Shown here one piece after another: positions 56,619-64,000 of a stretch of 64,000 nucleotides of DNA. Both the position numbers and the translations under genes were made by a program. Numbering within the stretch: the first letter of the stretch is position 1; every line of letters starts with the position of its first letter. The stretch lies in assembly GCF_004358425.1 (NCBI RefSeq), contig NZ_CP037948.1:930001-994000 (forward strand). The letters are read 5' to 3'. Below the pieces are notes generated by a model, which was given only the letters and a program-made list of their open reading frames with translations, ran no database searches and had not been told where the DNA came from. Source of the DNA: Qipengyuania sediminis. GTDB taxonomy: Bacteria; Pseudomonadota; Alphaproteobacteria; Sphingomonadales; Sphingomonadaceae.

Positions 56619-58829
56619 TTAGGCGGCGATCCCCGCCGGGCGCGGGGCATTGCGCGAGAGCTTGAAGCGGGGGACCCCGGCCTCGGGCGCGCCGGCAACT
56701 TTCCCAGCGCCGAGCGATTGCAACGGCAGGCCGGCATTGGCGAGCGCATACGGGCTGACGCGGCCTCGCGTCACCAGCCCGCCGGCGCCATCATCGACCA
56801 GCTCCTGCTCGAACTCGACGCCCTGGGTGTCGTCCATCACGCGCTTCACGGTCGCCACCGCCAGCTGCCCGCCGCCGAAATCGAGCACGAATTGCGTTCC
56901 CACCGGGACATCCTCCAGCCCCTGGATCATCGCCCCCGAGCGCGACAGGTTGCGCAGTGTCACCTCGTAATAGCAGTCGGTGTGGATCAGCCCGATCTTG
57001 CGGAACACGGTGCGGCGGCTGGCGCGCTGACTGCCGGCATCGCTGGGGGCGATCGTCCAGTCGCCCTGAAGGAAGGCGATCTCGACCGCGTCCGCGCTCA
57101 TCGGCTCGCCGAAGACATAACCGCCGACATGATCGATGCCCAATGCCTGCAAACGGGCGAGGAGCGGCAGAGCATGGATGCCGCCCGCAGACGTCTCCAT
57201 GCCGAGGGTACGCGCGAGCTGCACGATGGCGCCGATCATCTCCATGTCGCCGAGCTCGTCGCCGATGGTTGGCTCGAAGAAATTTGGCGCGACGCGTAGG
57301 GAGCTGAAGGGCGCCCGGCGCAGGTAGGAGAGCGAGGTAAAGCCGCGGCCGAAATGATCGAGCGTCAGCCGCACGCCGAGCTTGAACAGCGCCCCCAAGC
57401 CCTTGTCGACCATGGCGGCGTCGCCCTGAATGATCGCTTCGCAGAGCTGCAGCTCGAGCCGCGCGGGGTCGAACTCGGTCTCCTCCAGCACCGCCGCCAC
57501 CCGGTCGGCAAAGCCGCTGGCAAAGAACTGGACGGGGGAGACTGGGATCGCGAGCCGAACAGTCGCTGGCCATTGGCGTGCATCGCGGCAAGCGCGCATC
57601 AGCGCCCATTCGCCTATGGGAACGATCAACCGGCTGCCTTCGGCGATCGGCAGGAAGCTTTCGGGCGAGACACGGCCGCGCTCTTCGTCTTCCCAGCAGT
57701 ACCGCGCCTCGAGCGCCACCACCCGGTTGTCGGCAAGGGAGACCAAGGGCTCGTATTCGAGTGCGAAGCTGCCCGCTTCGATCGCATCGGCAAGATCGCT
57801 TTCCATGCGCCTGCGCAATTGGTCTTCGAGCTCCAGATCAGCGGCATAGAAGCGGAACTGACCGCGCCCGCCGTTCTTGGAGGCGTAAAGCGCCAGGTCC
57901 GCCGCGCGTTCGAGCTCCTCGCGCTCCACCCCGTCATAGGGCGCGATCGCGACCCCGACCGAACAGCCGATCGTGCATCGCCCGTCGGATAACGAATAGG
58001 GCTGCGAGAGCATGGCGATGATCTTGCGCGCGAGCACGCCCAGCTCGCCGCGATCGTCGACATCGGGGATCAGCACCTGGAACTCGTCACCGCCCAGCCG
58101 CCCGATCTCGCCGCGGCCCGCAACCGCACCGCGCAGCCGGTCGCCCACCTGCTGCAAAAGCTCATCGCCTGCGGCATGGCCGAGCGTATCGTTGACCTGC
58201 TTGAAGCGATCGAGATCGAGCATGAACAGAGTGGCGGCGCGCTTCGTTTGGCGGAAGGCTGCGAGCGTCGCCTCGATCCGCTGGCCCATGCGATGCCGGT
58301 TGGAGAGGCCGGTCAGGCTGTCGAACTGCGCCAGGCGCGAGGCTTCCTCCTCGTTGCGGTATTCCTCGGTCGCATCGAGCGCGGAACCGCGAAAGCCGAT
58401 GAAGCCGCCCGCGGCGTCGAATACCGCGCGGCCGCTGAGCCGCAGGACAAGGCGGTTGGCGGGCTCGCCCCCGGTGGTCTCAACCAGCAGGCCCGAAAAT
58501 GGCTTGCGGGTGCCGAGCTTGAGGCCGAGCGAGCGTCCGTCGCCTTCGCCCGCGACCGGGATGAGCAGGCTTTGCAAGGTCACCCCGGACGCGCAGGTGC
58601 CTTCGTGGCCGCAGGCGCGCGCGATTGCCTCGCTGAGGTAGCTTACCTGCCCCGCAGCGTCGGTGGCCCAGAACCAGCTGATCCCCGCGTTCTCCAGATC
58701 GGCGACGATCGCGGCCCTGTCGGGCGCGGCGGGGCCGATCGTGCTGGAGCCTTGGACAGCGCCTTCGCCGACCCCGCCGACGTGGGGTTTGCGCGATTTG
58801 AACAGTTCGGAAAAGGGCATCGCCCCCAT
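56619..58829 (-). CDS. PAS-GGDEF-degenerate EAL-PilZ protein
   Basis: 736 residues from ATG 58829 (an ATG at 58820 is equally possible). Order: PAS-like (about 45-160), GGDEF (165-335; GGDEF intact at 246-250), EAL-like (345-595) and PilZ (about 630-725; RRTVFR and NLSRSG). The EAL part has lost most catalytic residues: EAL is E-A-R, the NVS Asn is Pro, DDFGTG is DHFGRG, KID is RVA and AEGVE is AGGIH. It probably cannot hydrolyse cyclic di-GMP, but may make or sense it. It is paralogous to the gene immediately upstream (58922-61138), whose EAL site is intact. Confidence 0.88.
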   Translation of the reverse strand: MGAMPFSELFKSRKPHVGGVGEGAVQGSSTIGPAAPDRAAIVADLENAGISWFWATDAAGQVSYLSEAIARACGHEGTCASGVTLQSLLIPVAGEGDGRSLGLKLGTRKPFSGLLVETTGGEPANRLVLRLSGRAVFDAAGGFIGFRGSALDATEEYRNEEEASRLAQFDSLTGLSNRHRMGQRIEATLAAFRQTKRAATLFMLDLDRFKQVNDTLGHAAGDELLQQVGDRLRGAVAGRGEIGRLGGDEFQVLIPDVDDRGELGVLARKIIAMLSQPYSLSDGRCTIGCSVGVAIAPYDGVEREELERAADLALYASKNGGRGQFRFYAADLELEDQLRRRMESDLADAIEAGSFALEYEPLVSLADNRVVALEARYCWEDEERGRVSPESFLPIAEGSRLIVPIGEWALMRACRDARQWPATVRLAIPVSPVQFFASGFADRVAAVLEETEFDPARLELQLCEAIIQGDAAMVDKGLGALFKLGVRLTLDHFGRGFTSLSYLRRAPFSSLRVAPNFFEPTIGDELGDMEMIGAIVQLARTLGMETSAGGIHALPLLARLQALGIDHVGGYVFGEPMSADAVEIAFLQGDWTIAPSDAGSQRASRRTVFRKIGLIHTDCYYEVTLRNLSRSGAMIQGLEDVPVGTQFVLDFGGGQLAVATVKRVMDDTQGVEFEQELVDDGAGGLVTRGRVSPYALANAGLPLQSLGAGKVAGAPEAGVPRFKLSRNAPRPAGIAA

Positions 58830-58921
58830 GACGCGTACCTGCCGCTCGCTGACCTGCCTGAGGGCACCAGACCTAGGACCGAATGGTTAGTTTTGGCCTA
58901 ACGCGGGGCGGCGGGCCTGCA

Positions 58922-61138
58922 TCAGCGATAGCGATATTCGTAACCCGTGCGCGGGTCGCCGATGCGCGCGTCCGTGGCCGCGACCTCGGCGAAGCTCGGC
59001 TTGGCAACGGATGTCCCGGCCAGCAGCTGATAGGCATCCATCGACAGCGGCGCGAGCGGGCGCCCGGCGGCCTGGATCGCATAGGGGGAGACGCGGTGAC
59101 GGGTGCACAGGCCATCCGCCCCGTCGCTGACCAGCGAGGTTTCGAATTCGACGCCGATCGACGCGCCCCGGGATCGCCGCACGACGCAGACCGCGAGCTG
59201 CCCGCCGCCCAGATCGAGCACCAGATCGGTGCCGACGGGCACGTTCAGGAGCCCGTCCACCATCGCCCCCGACTTGGACAGGTTCCGCAGCACCGCGTTG
59301 TAACGGTAGTTGTCGTGGATCACGCCGATGCGGCGGAACAAGGTACGGCGTTCGGCGCGGAAACGGGCCGGGCCCTGGGCCTCGAACTCCGTATCGCTGC
59401 TCAGCCTTTCGAGCACCGCCTCCTGCGTCAGCGCAGGCGCGAAGATGTAGCCTTGCACGTGGCTCGCGCCGCGCTCGCGCACCAGCGTCAGCTCGTCCAG
59501 CGTTTCGACCCCTTCGGCCACCGTTTCCATCTTGAGCGCTTCGGCCAGGCTGACGATCGCGCTCAGGATCTCGGCGTTGTTGTTGCCCTTATCGGTCGCC
59601 CCGCGCACGAAACTGCGATCGATCTTGATCTTGTCGAAGGGCGCGCGCTGCAGATAACTCAGCGAGGAATAGCCGGTCCCGAAATCGTCCAGCGCCAGCC
59701 GGACCCCAAGGGCTTTCAGCTCCTCGAACAGGCGCTGCGTGCGGTCGGTATCGCCGACGAAGACGCTCTCGGTGATCTCCAGCTCCAGCCGGGCGGGATC
59801 GAGCCCGGTCGCTTTCAGCACCTGGGCCACCTGGGCAGGGAAATCGTCGCGGGCGAACTGCGTGGCAGAGACGTTCACCGCGACGCGCAGGGGCTGCGGC
59901 CAACGGGCGGCGTCTTCGCAGGAGCGCTGCAACACGAAGGCGCCGACCTCGCGGATCAGCCCCATCTCCTCCGCGACAGGCACGAAGATCGACGGCGCGA
60001 CGAAGCCGCGGTCCGGGTGCTGCCAGCGCAGCAGCGCCTCCATGCAGGTCGCCCGGTTGGTCGCGCTGGCGACGATGGGCTGGTAATGCATCTCGAGCTG
60101 ACCTGAACCGAGCGCGTCCCGCAGGTCTTCCTCGATCCGGCGGCGCATCTGCGCCCCATCCTTGAGGTCGCTGGCGAAGAACCGATAATGGCCGCGCCCG
60201 CCCCCTTTGGCCGCATAGAGAGCAAGATCGGCGGCGCTCGTCAGCGCTTCGGCATCGATGCCGTCGTAAGGCGCGGTGGCGATGCCGATCGAGGTCCCGA
60301 TTATCGCGCGCGAACCCCCCAGCGAATAGGGCTGCGAGACCATCTGGATGATCCGCTGGGCAAGCTCCCCGAGCTCGCCGCGATCGTCCATGTCGGGCAG
60401 CATGACGAGGAACTCGTCGCCGCCCAGCCGCCCGATGGTCCCTTCCTTCCCGACAACCGTGGCGAGCCGGCCGGCGACCTGCTTCAGAAGCTCGTCGCCG
60501 GCAGGGTGGCCGAGCGTGTCGTTGACCTGCTTGAAACGGTCGAGGTCGAGCAGCATCAGCGCGCAGGATCGACGCGCGTTGCGATAGGCGTCGAGAGTGC
60601 GGGCCAGCAGGCCTTCCATGTGGTGGCGGTTGGCAAGCCCGGTCAGGCTGTCGCAGCGCGCCATCGTTTCCGCCGCGATCTGCCGCTCGCGCACCTGCGT
60701 CACATCCTTGGCGCTGCCGCGATAGCCCTGGAAGCGGCCTTTCGCATCGAGCTGCGCCTTGCCCGAGATTTCCCACCAGGTCTCATGGCGGGTGCCGATC
60801 AGCCGGACCGGCAGGGCGGAGATGGTCCCGCGCGCGCCGACGAGGAAGCTCAGCGGCCGCGCCCGCCCCCCGCCCTCGGCCTCGGTGTCGCTGGCGAAAA
60901 TCTCGACGAGCTGTCGGCCCAGGAAATCGCCAGGCTCGCAGCCCAGCTTGCGCAGAACCGCGGCCGAGATGTGCGTGACCCGCCCCTCGGCGTCGGTCGC
61001 CCAGAAGCAGCCGAGGCCGGCATCTTCGAAACTGTCGAGCAGTTCGATGCGGAGCGCGATCTCGTCCTGCGCGGCGGAATGTGCGGCGATCTGCGCCGGA
61101 TCTCCGCCCGTTGCGACCACGCGCGAAAACAGGCCCAA
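58922..61138 (-). CDS. PAS-GGDEF-EAL-PilZ cyclic-di-GMP enzyme
   Basis: A 738-residue protein with PAS-like (about 45-165), GGDEF (about 175-340), EAL (about 350-610) and PilZ (about 645-715) domains. GGDEF is RLGGDEFLVML. EAL motifs MEALLRW, NVSATQF, ELEITES, LDDFGTGYSSLSYL and KIKIDRSF are all intact, so it is expected to be a phosphodiesterase, perhaps GTP-regulated through GGDEF. The PilZ domain keeps RRTLFR and NLSKSG. It is the paralogue of 56619-58829 and lies 92 bp from it. Confidence 0.93.
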   Translation of the reverse strand: MGLFSRVVATGGDPAQIAAHSAAQDEIALRIELLDSFEDAGLGCFWATDAEGRVTHISAAVLRKLGCEPGDFLGRQLVEIFASDTEAEGGGRARPLSFLVGARGTISALPVRLIGTRHETWWEISGKAQLDAKGRFQGYRGSAKDVTQVRERQIAAETMARCDSLTGLANRHHMEGLLARTLDAYRNARRSCALMLLDLDRFKQVNDTLGHPAGDELLKQVAGRLATVVGKEGTIGRLGGDEFLVMLPDMDDRGELGELAQRIIQMVSQPYSLGGSRAIIGTSIGIATAPYDGIDAEALTSAADLALYAAKGGGRGHYRFFASDLKDGAQMRRRIEEDLRDALGSGQLEMHYQPIVASATNRATCMEALLRWQHPDRGFVAPSIFVPVAEEMGLIREVGAFVLQRSCEDAARWPQPLRVAVNVSATQFARDDFPAQVAQVLKATGLDPARLELEITESVFVGDTDRTQRLFEELKALGVRLALDDFGTGYSSLSYLQRAPFDKIKIDRSFVRGATDKGNNNAEILSAIVSLAEALKMETVAEGVETLDELTLVRERGASHVQGYIFAPALTQEAVLERLSSDTEFEAQGPARFRAERRTLFRRIGVIHDNYRYNAVLRNLSKSGAMVDGLLNVPVGTDLVLDLGGGQLAVCVVRRSRGASIGVEFETSLVSDGADGLCTRHRVSPYAIQAAGRPLAPLSMDAYQLLAGTSVAKPSFAEVAATDARIGDPRTGYEYRYR

Positions 61139-61285
61139 TGTCGTGCTCCCGGTCCTTGCTCGCGCTCGCGAAAGGCTCGCCTTAACCGGCAGGGGGATAG
61201 GCGCAGGAGATTGAAAAAGAGCTAATCCCGGGAGTGCTTGCCACGCCTCGGGCTCGGGCCCATTAACTGCGCTTGGTAAGGACGC

Positions 61286-61294
61286 GGGGGGGGG
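61286..61294 (+). promoter_or_regulatory. Poly-G tract before the reductase start codon
   Basis: Nine consecutive G residues at 61286-61294, centred about 15 nt upstream of ATG 61305. It may replace a normal ribosome-binding site or make it variable in length through slippage. The rest of the 166-bp divergent interval has TTAAC half-sites near 61184 and 61264. Confidence 0.35.
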
Positions 61295-61304
61295 TACGGG
61301 CTTG

Positions 61305-62606
61305 ATGCATCTCGCGATCGTGGGTTCGGGCCCGGCGGGCTATTACACCGCGGAAGCCGCGCTCAAGCAATGGGGCGCTGGCGCGCGGGTGGATGTCTTC
61401 GACCGTCTCCCCGTTCCCTACGGTCTCATCCGCACCGGTGTCGCGCCCGATCATCAGTCGATCAAGGCGGTCGCTCGCCGTTACGAGGCGACCGCGCTTT
61501 CCGACGAGGTCCGCTTCATCGGCAATGTGACGGTTGGCAAGGATGTCTCCATCGACGAACTGATGGCGCTGTACGATGCGGTGGTGCTGGCGACGGGCGC
61601 GCCGCAGGATCGGCCGCTCGATATCGAAGGTGCGCAGCTTGCCAATGTATTCGGCAGCGCGGCCTTCGTCGGCTGGTACAACGGCCATCCCGACTTCGCT
61701 GCGCTTGCGCCCGATCTGTCGGGGACCCATGCGGTCATCATCGGCATGGGCAATGTCGCGCTGGATGTCGCGCGCATCCTGGCCAAAACCGAAGCGGAAT
61801 TCGCGGGTTCCGACATCGTCGCCCATGCGCTGGCCGCACTGGGCGGCAAGGGCATCCGGCGCATCACCATCCTCGGCCGCCGCGGCCCGCACCAGATCAT
61901 GATGACCCCCAAGGAGCTGGCCGAACTCGGCAAGCTCGAACGCGCGCGGCCAGAGATACAGGCAGCGGACCTTCCGGATGCGGAGGCGGACGCCGCGCTC
62001 GATCCGGGTCAGCGCAAGTCGGTCGCCCTGCTGCGCGAATTCGCCGCCGCGTCCGGTAGCGAAAAGCCGATCGCCATCGCCTTCGATTTCTTCGCCAGCC
62101 CCGTCCGGCTCATCGGCGAGGGCGGCCGGGTCACGGGAGTAGACGTCGAACGCAACGCGCTCGACGGCGAGACCGCGGTCGGCACCGGGGAGGTGCGGCG
62201 CTTGCCCGCCAATCTGGTGGTGAGCTGCATCGGCTATCGCAGCAGCCCGATCGATGGCGTCGCTTTCGATGCGCGCGGCGGGCGCTTTGCCAACGATGGC
62301 GGGCTGATCGCCCCGCGCCTCTATTGCGTGGGCTGGGCCCGGCGCGGGCCATCGGGGACCATCGGCACCAACCGCCCCGATGGCTTCGGCGTGATCGAAC
62401 GGATCGCTGCGGAGGTCGTGCCCGATGCTGCGAAACCCGGCCCCGCAGGCTTCGACGCGCTTGCCGGCGAACGCGGGATCGACATCGTGACTTTCCGCGA
62501 CTGGCGCCGGATAGAGGCGGCGGAGGTTGCCGCCGCGCGCCAGGGCGCCCCGCGTGAGAAATTCGTCGCTATCGAAGACATGATCGCAGCGCGCGGGACG
62601 GGCTAG
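61305..62606 (+). CDS. FprA-type ferredoxin--NADP+ reductase-like flavoenzyme
   Basis: FAD/NADPH oxidoreductase of the adrenodoxin-reductase family, 433 residues. ATG 61305 is preferred (a TTG at 61302 is adjacent). FAD motif AIVGSGPAGYYTAEAAL, PYGLIRTGVAPDH and the NADP motif IIGMGNVALDVARIL are visible. The end of the FAD domain has GWARRGPSGTIGTNRPDG. A run of nine G at 61286-61294 lies just upstream of the start codon. Its stop overlaps the stop of ubiA by 4 bp (CTAG). Confidence 0.92.
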   Translation: MHLAIVGSGPAGYYTAEAALKQWGAGARVDVFDRLPVPYGLIRTGVAPDHQSIKAVARRYEATALSDEVRFIGNVTVGKDVSIDELMALYDAVVLATGAPQDRPLDIEGAQLANVFGSAAFVGWYNGHPDFAALAPDLSGTHAVIIGMGNVALDVARILAKTEAEFAGSDIVAHALAALGGKGIRRITILGRRGPHQIMMTPKELAELGKLERARPEIQAADLPDAEADAALDPGQRKSVALLREFAAASGSEKPIAIAFDFFASPVRLIGEGGRVTGVDVERNALDGETAVGTGEVRRLPANLVVSCIGYRSSPIDGVAFDARGGRFANDGGLIAPRLYCVGWARRGPSGTIGTNRPDGFGVIERIAAEVVPDAAKPGPAGFDALAGERGIDIVTFRDWRRIEAAEVAAARQGAPREKFVAIEDMIAARGTG

Positions 62607-63508
62607 GCATTGCCCACCACGAAACAGGCCGCCGCCACGAGCGCGCCGGTCAGGCGGTTCGCGCGGAACCGCTGCAAGGGACTGCCCGCATCGGCGGGGT
62701 CGAGCGTCGCGACCTGCCAGGCGAGATGCAGCCCGGCGGGAACAAGCGTCAGCAGCGCCACCCAGTCGGGCCGCAAGAGCCAGAACCCCAGCGCCCAGGC
62801 CATGACCGCGAGCCCATAGAACGCTGCCACCCCGCCCCGCACCCGCGCGCCCAAACGCAGCGCGCTCGAGCGGATACCCACCAGCGCGTCGTCCTCCCGG
62901 TCCTGCAGCGCGTAGATCGTGTCATAGCCGATGACCCAGCATACCGTGCCGAGATAAAGCGCCCCCACCGCGTCCCAGTGATCGCTCCGTAGCGCGCTCC
63001 AGCCGACGAGCAGCCCCCAGGAGAAGACCAGCCCAAGCCAGGCCTGAGGCCACCAGGTGATGCGCTTCATGAAGGGATAGGCGGCGACCAGGACCACGCT
63101 GGCGAGGGCGACGAGCTGCGCCTGCCAGCGCAATTGCACCAGCACCGCGAGGCCGACGAGACACAGCGCGCCGAGCCAGGCCCAGGCGAGCCGCTTGGAC
63201 ACCCGCCCGCTTGCGACGGGACGATTGGCGGTGCGCGCGACCCGCGCGTCGAGATCGGCGTCGACCAGATCGTTGTAGACACATCCCGCGCCGCGCATCG
63301 CGATGGCGCCGACCAGGAGCCAGGCGATGAGACTGAGGCGCGGCCCGGCGCCCGTCAGCCACACACCCCACGCGCAGGGCCAGAACAGCAACCACCAGCC
63401 GATCGGCCGGTCGAAGCGGGCGAGCAGCGCCAGATCGCGGAACCGCCCGGGGAGCCTGGCGACCAGACCGCGATGCTCGCTGTCGGGGACGATCTCGGCC
63501 TCGCTCAT
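62603..63508 (-). CDS. ubiA: 4-hydroxybenzoate polyprenyltransferase
   Basis: Membrane prenyltransferase of ubiquinone synthesis, supplying the electron carrier used by complex I. The 301 residues have about nine TM helices and the two metal-binding motifs: NDLVDADLDARV near residue 80 and YDTIYALQDREDD near residue 200. It converges on the reductase gene with a shared CTAG and starts 39 bp from the divergent rsmE. Confidence 0.96.
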   Translation of the reverse strand: MSEAEIVPDSEHRGLVARLPGRFRDLALLARFDRPIGWWLLFWPCAWGVWLTGAGPRLSLIAWLLVGAIAMRGAGCVYNDLVDADLDARVARTANRPVASGRVSKRLAWAWLGALCLVGLAVLVQLRWQAQLVALASVVLVAAYPFMKRITWWPQAWLGLVFSWGLLVGWSALRSDHWDAVGALYLGTVCWVIGYDTIYALQDREDDALVGIRSSALRLGARVRGGVAAFYGLAVMAWALGFWLLRPDWVALLTLVPAGLHLAWQVATLDPADAGSPLQRFRANRLTGALVAAACFVVGNA

Positions 63509-63547
63509 CGCTTGCCCCGTAGTTTGCGCCGTGCCACCTGCCTAGCC

Positions 63548-64000
63548 ATGCCCGCCACCCCCGCCTGGCCGCCCCGCAGCGCCCCGCGCCTGTTCGTGGC
63601 AAGCCTGCTGGCAAAGGGGGCGGAGGTGCGGATCGAGGGGACGCAGGCGCATTACCTCGCCACCGTGATGCGCGCCCAGGCGGGCTCTGCCGTGGTCCTT
63701 TGCGACGACCGAACCGGCGAATGGGCGGCCCGTGTAGTGGAGGCTGGCCGCCGGGGCGTGACCCTTGCTGTGGCTGAGCGCCTTCGCCCGCGCGAAGCAG
63801 TGCCCGATCTGTGGCTGTGTCCGGCACTCCTCAAAAAAGATCGCTTCGATCTGGTGCTCGAGAAGGCGACCGAACTCGGCGTCGCGGCGATCCGCCCCGC
63901 GCTCACGCGCCGCGCTGTCGCCACCAAGCTCAATCCGGAACGCGCGCGCGCGATCGTGACCGAGGCGGCCGAACAATGTGCACGCACAGCTTTGCCCGCG
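63548..64000 (+). CDS. rsmE: 16S rRNA (uracil-1498-N3)-methyltransferase, 5' part
   Basis: Only the first 151 codons lie in the window; the gene runs off the end. The N-terminal PUA-like domain (FVASLLAKGAEVRIEG, HYLATVMRAQAGSAVVLCDD) and the start of the SPOUT domain (LLKKDRFDLVLEKATELGV, RAVATKLNPERARAIV) identify RsmE. ATG 63548 lies 39 bp from the divergent ubiA start. Confidence 0.93.
   Translation, partial: MPATPAWPPRSAPRLFVASLLAKGAEVRIEGTQAHYLATVMRAQAGSAVVLCDDRTGEWAARVVEAGRRGVTLAVAERLRPREAVPDLWLCPALLKKDRFDLVLEKATELGVAAIRPALTRRAVATKLNPERARAIVTEAAEQCARTALPA

Overview
This 64 kb window is a chromosomal segment of a GC-rich alphaproteobacterium. Gene order and protein character (tpiA-secG-pyrG, trpGDC-lexA-comEC-gltX-gltA, nuoA-N followed by birA-coaX-rnj-DUF1467, ubiA divergent to rsmE) point to the Sphingomonadales, most likely the Erythrobacter/Altererythrobacter group. 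This placement is inferred from synteny and family knowledge, not from a database search. Coding density is very high: no stretch over 300 bp lacks a gene. I see no rRNA, tRNA, CRISPR array, insertion sequence or prophage.

Layout. 1-2980 (minus): tpiA, secG, pyrG. 3174-10898 (plus): a PpiD/SurA-like membrane foldase, then a trp cluster in which trpE is separated from trpG-trpD-trpC by a DUF2233 lipoprotein and a prolyl aminopeptidase. 11012-16904: lexA with its own SOS box, comEC (minus), gltX, gltA and a small membrane protein. 16909-20777 (minus): a four-gene operon whose products look like signalling or nucleotide enzymes that have lost key residues: an HPt-like protein without His, a degenerate nucleotidyltransferase/CDP-alcohol-phosphotransferase-like membrane protein, an unknown protein, and a histidine-kinase-like protein without the phospho-acceptor His. 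It is divergent from a TipN-like membrane-anchored coiled-coil protein (20847-23444), and a perfect TTAA-N7-TTAA CtrA-type box lies between them. 23445-44356 (minus): DUF1467, RNase J, CoaX, BirA and a complete 14-subunit NADH dehydrogenase cluster interrupted by eight accessory ORFs and two intergenic inverted repeats. 44598-50000: aldehyde dehydrogenase, thiolase, small secreted and membrane proteins, and a 2-hydroxyacid dehydrogenase. 50037-61138: a MASE1-GGDEF cyclase, an outer-membrane barrel, a LuxR-type regulator fused to a catalytically dead alpha/beta-hydrolase fold, LepA, and two tandem PAS-GGDEF-EAL-PilZ proteins, one with a ruined EAL site. 61305-64000: a ferredoxin-NADP reductase-like enzyme, ubiA and the 5' part of rsmE.

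How the genes work together. Most of the window is housekeeping: nucleotide, tryptophan and translation genes, the TCA entry enzyme, and complex I with its ubiquinone-pathway partner UbiA. Three parts suggest less described biology: (i) the CtrA-box-flanked set of pseudo-signalling proteins beside a TipN-like polarity protein; (ii) complex I accessory ORFs, including a 41-codon duplicate of the NuoE N-terminus and two paralogous four-cysteine secreted proteins; (iii) the LuxR/pseudo-hydrolase fusion, which may be a ligand-sensing regulator.
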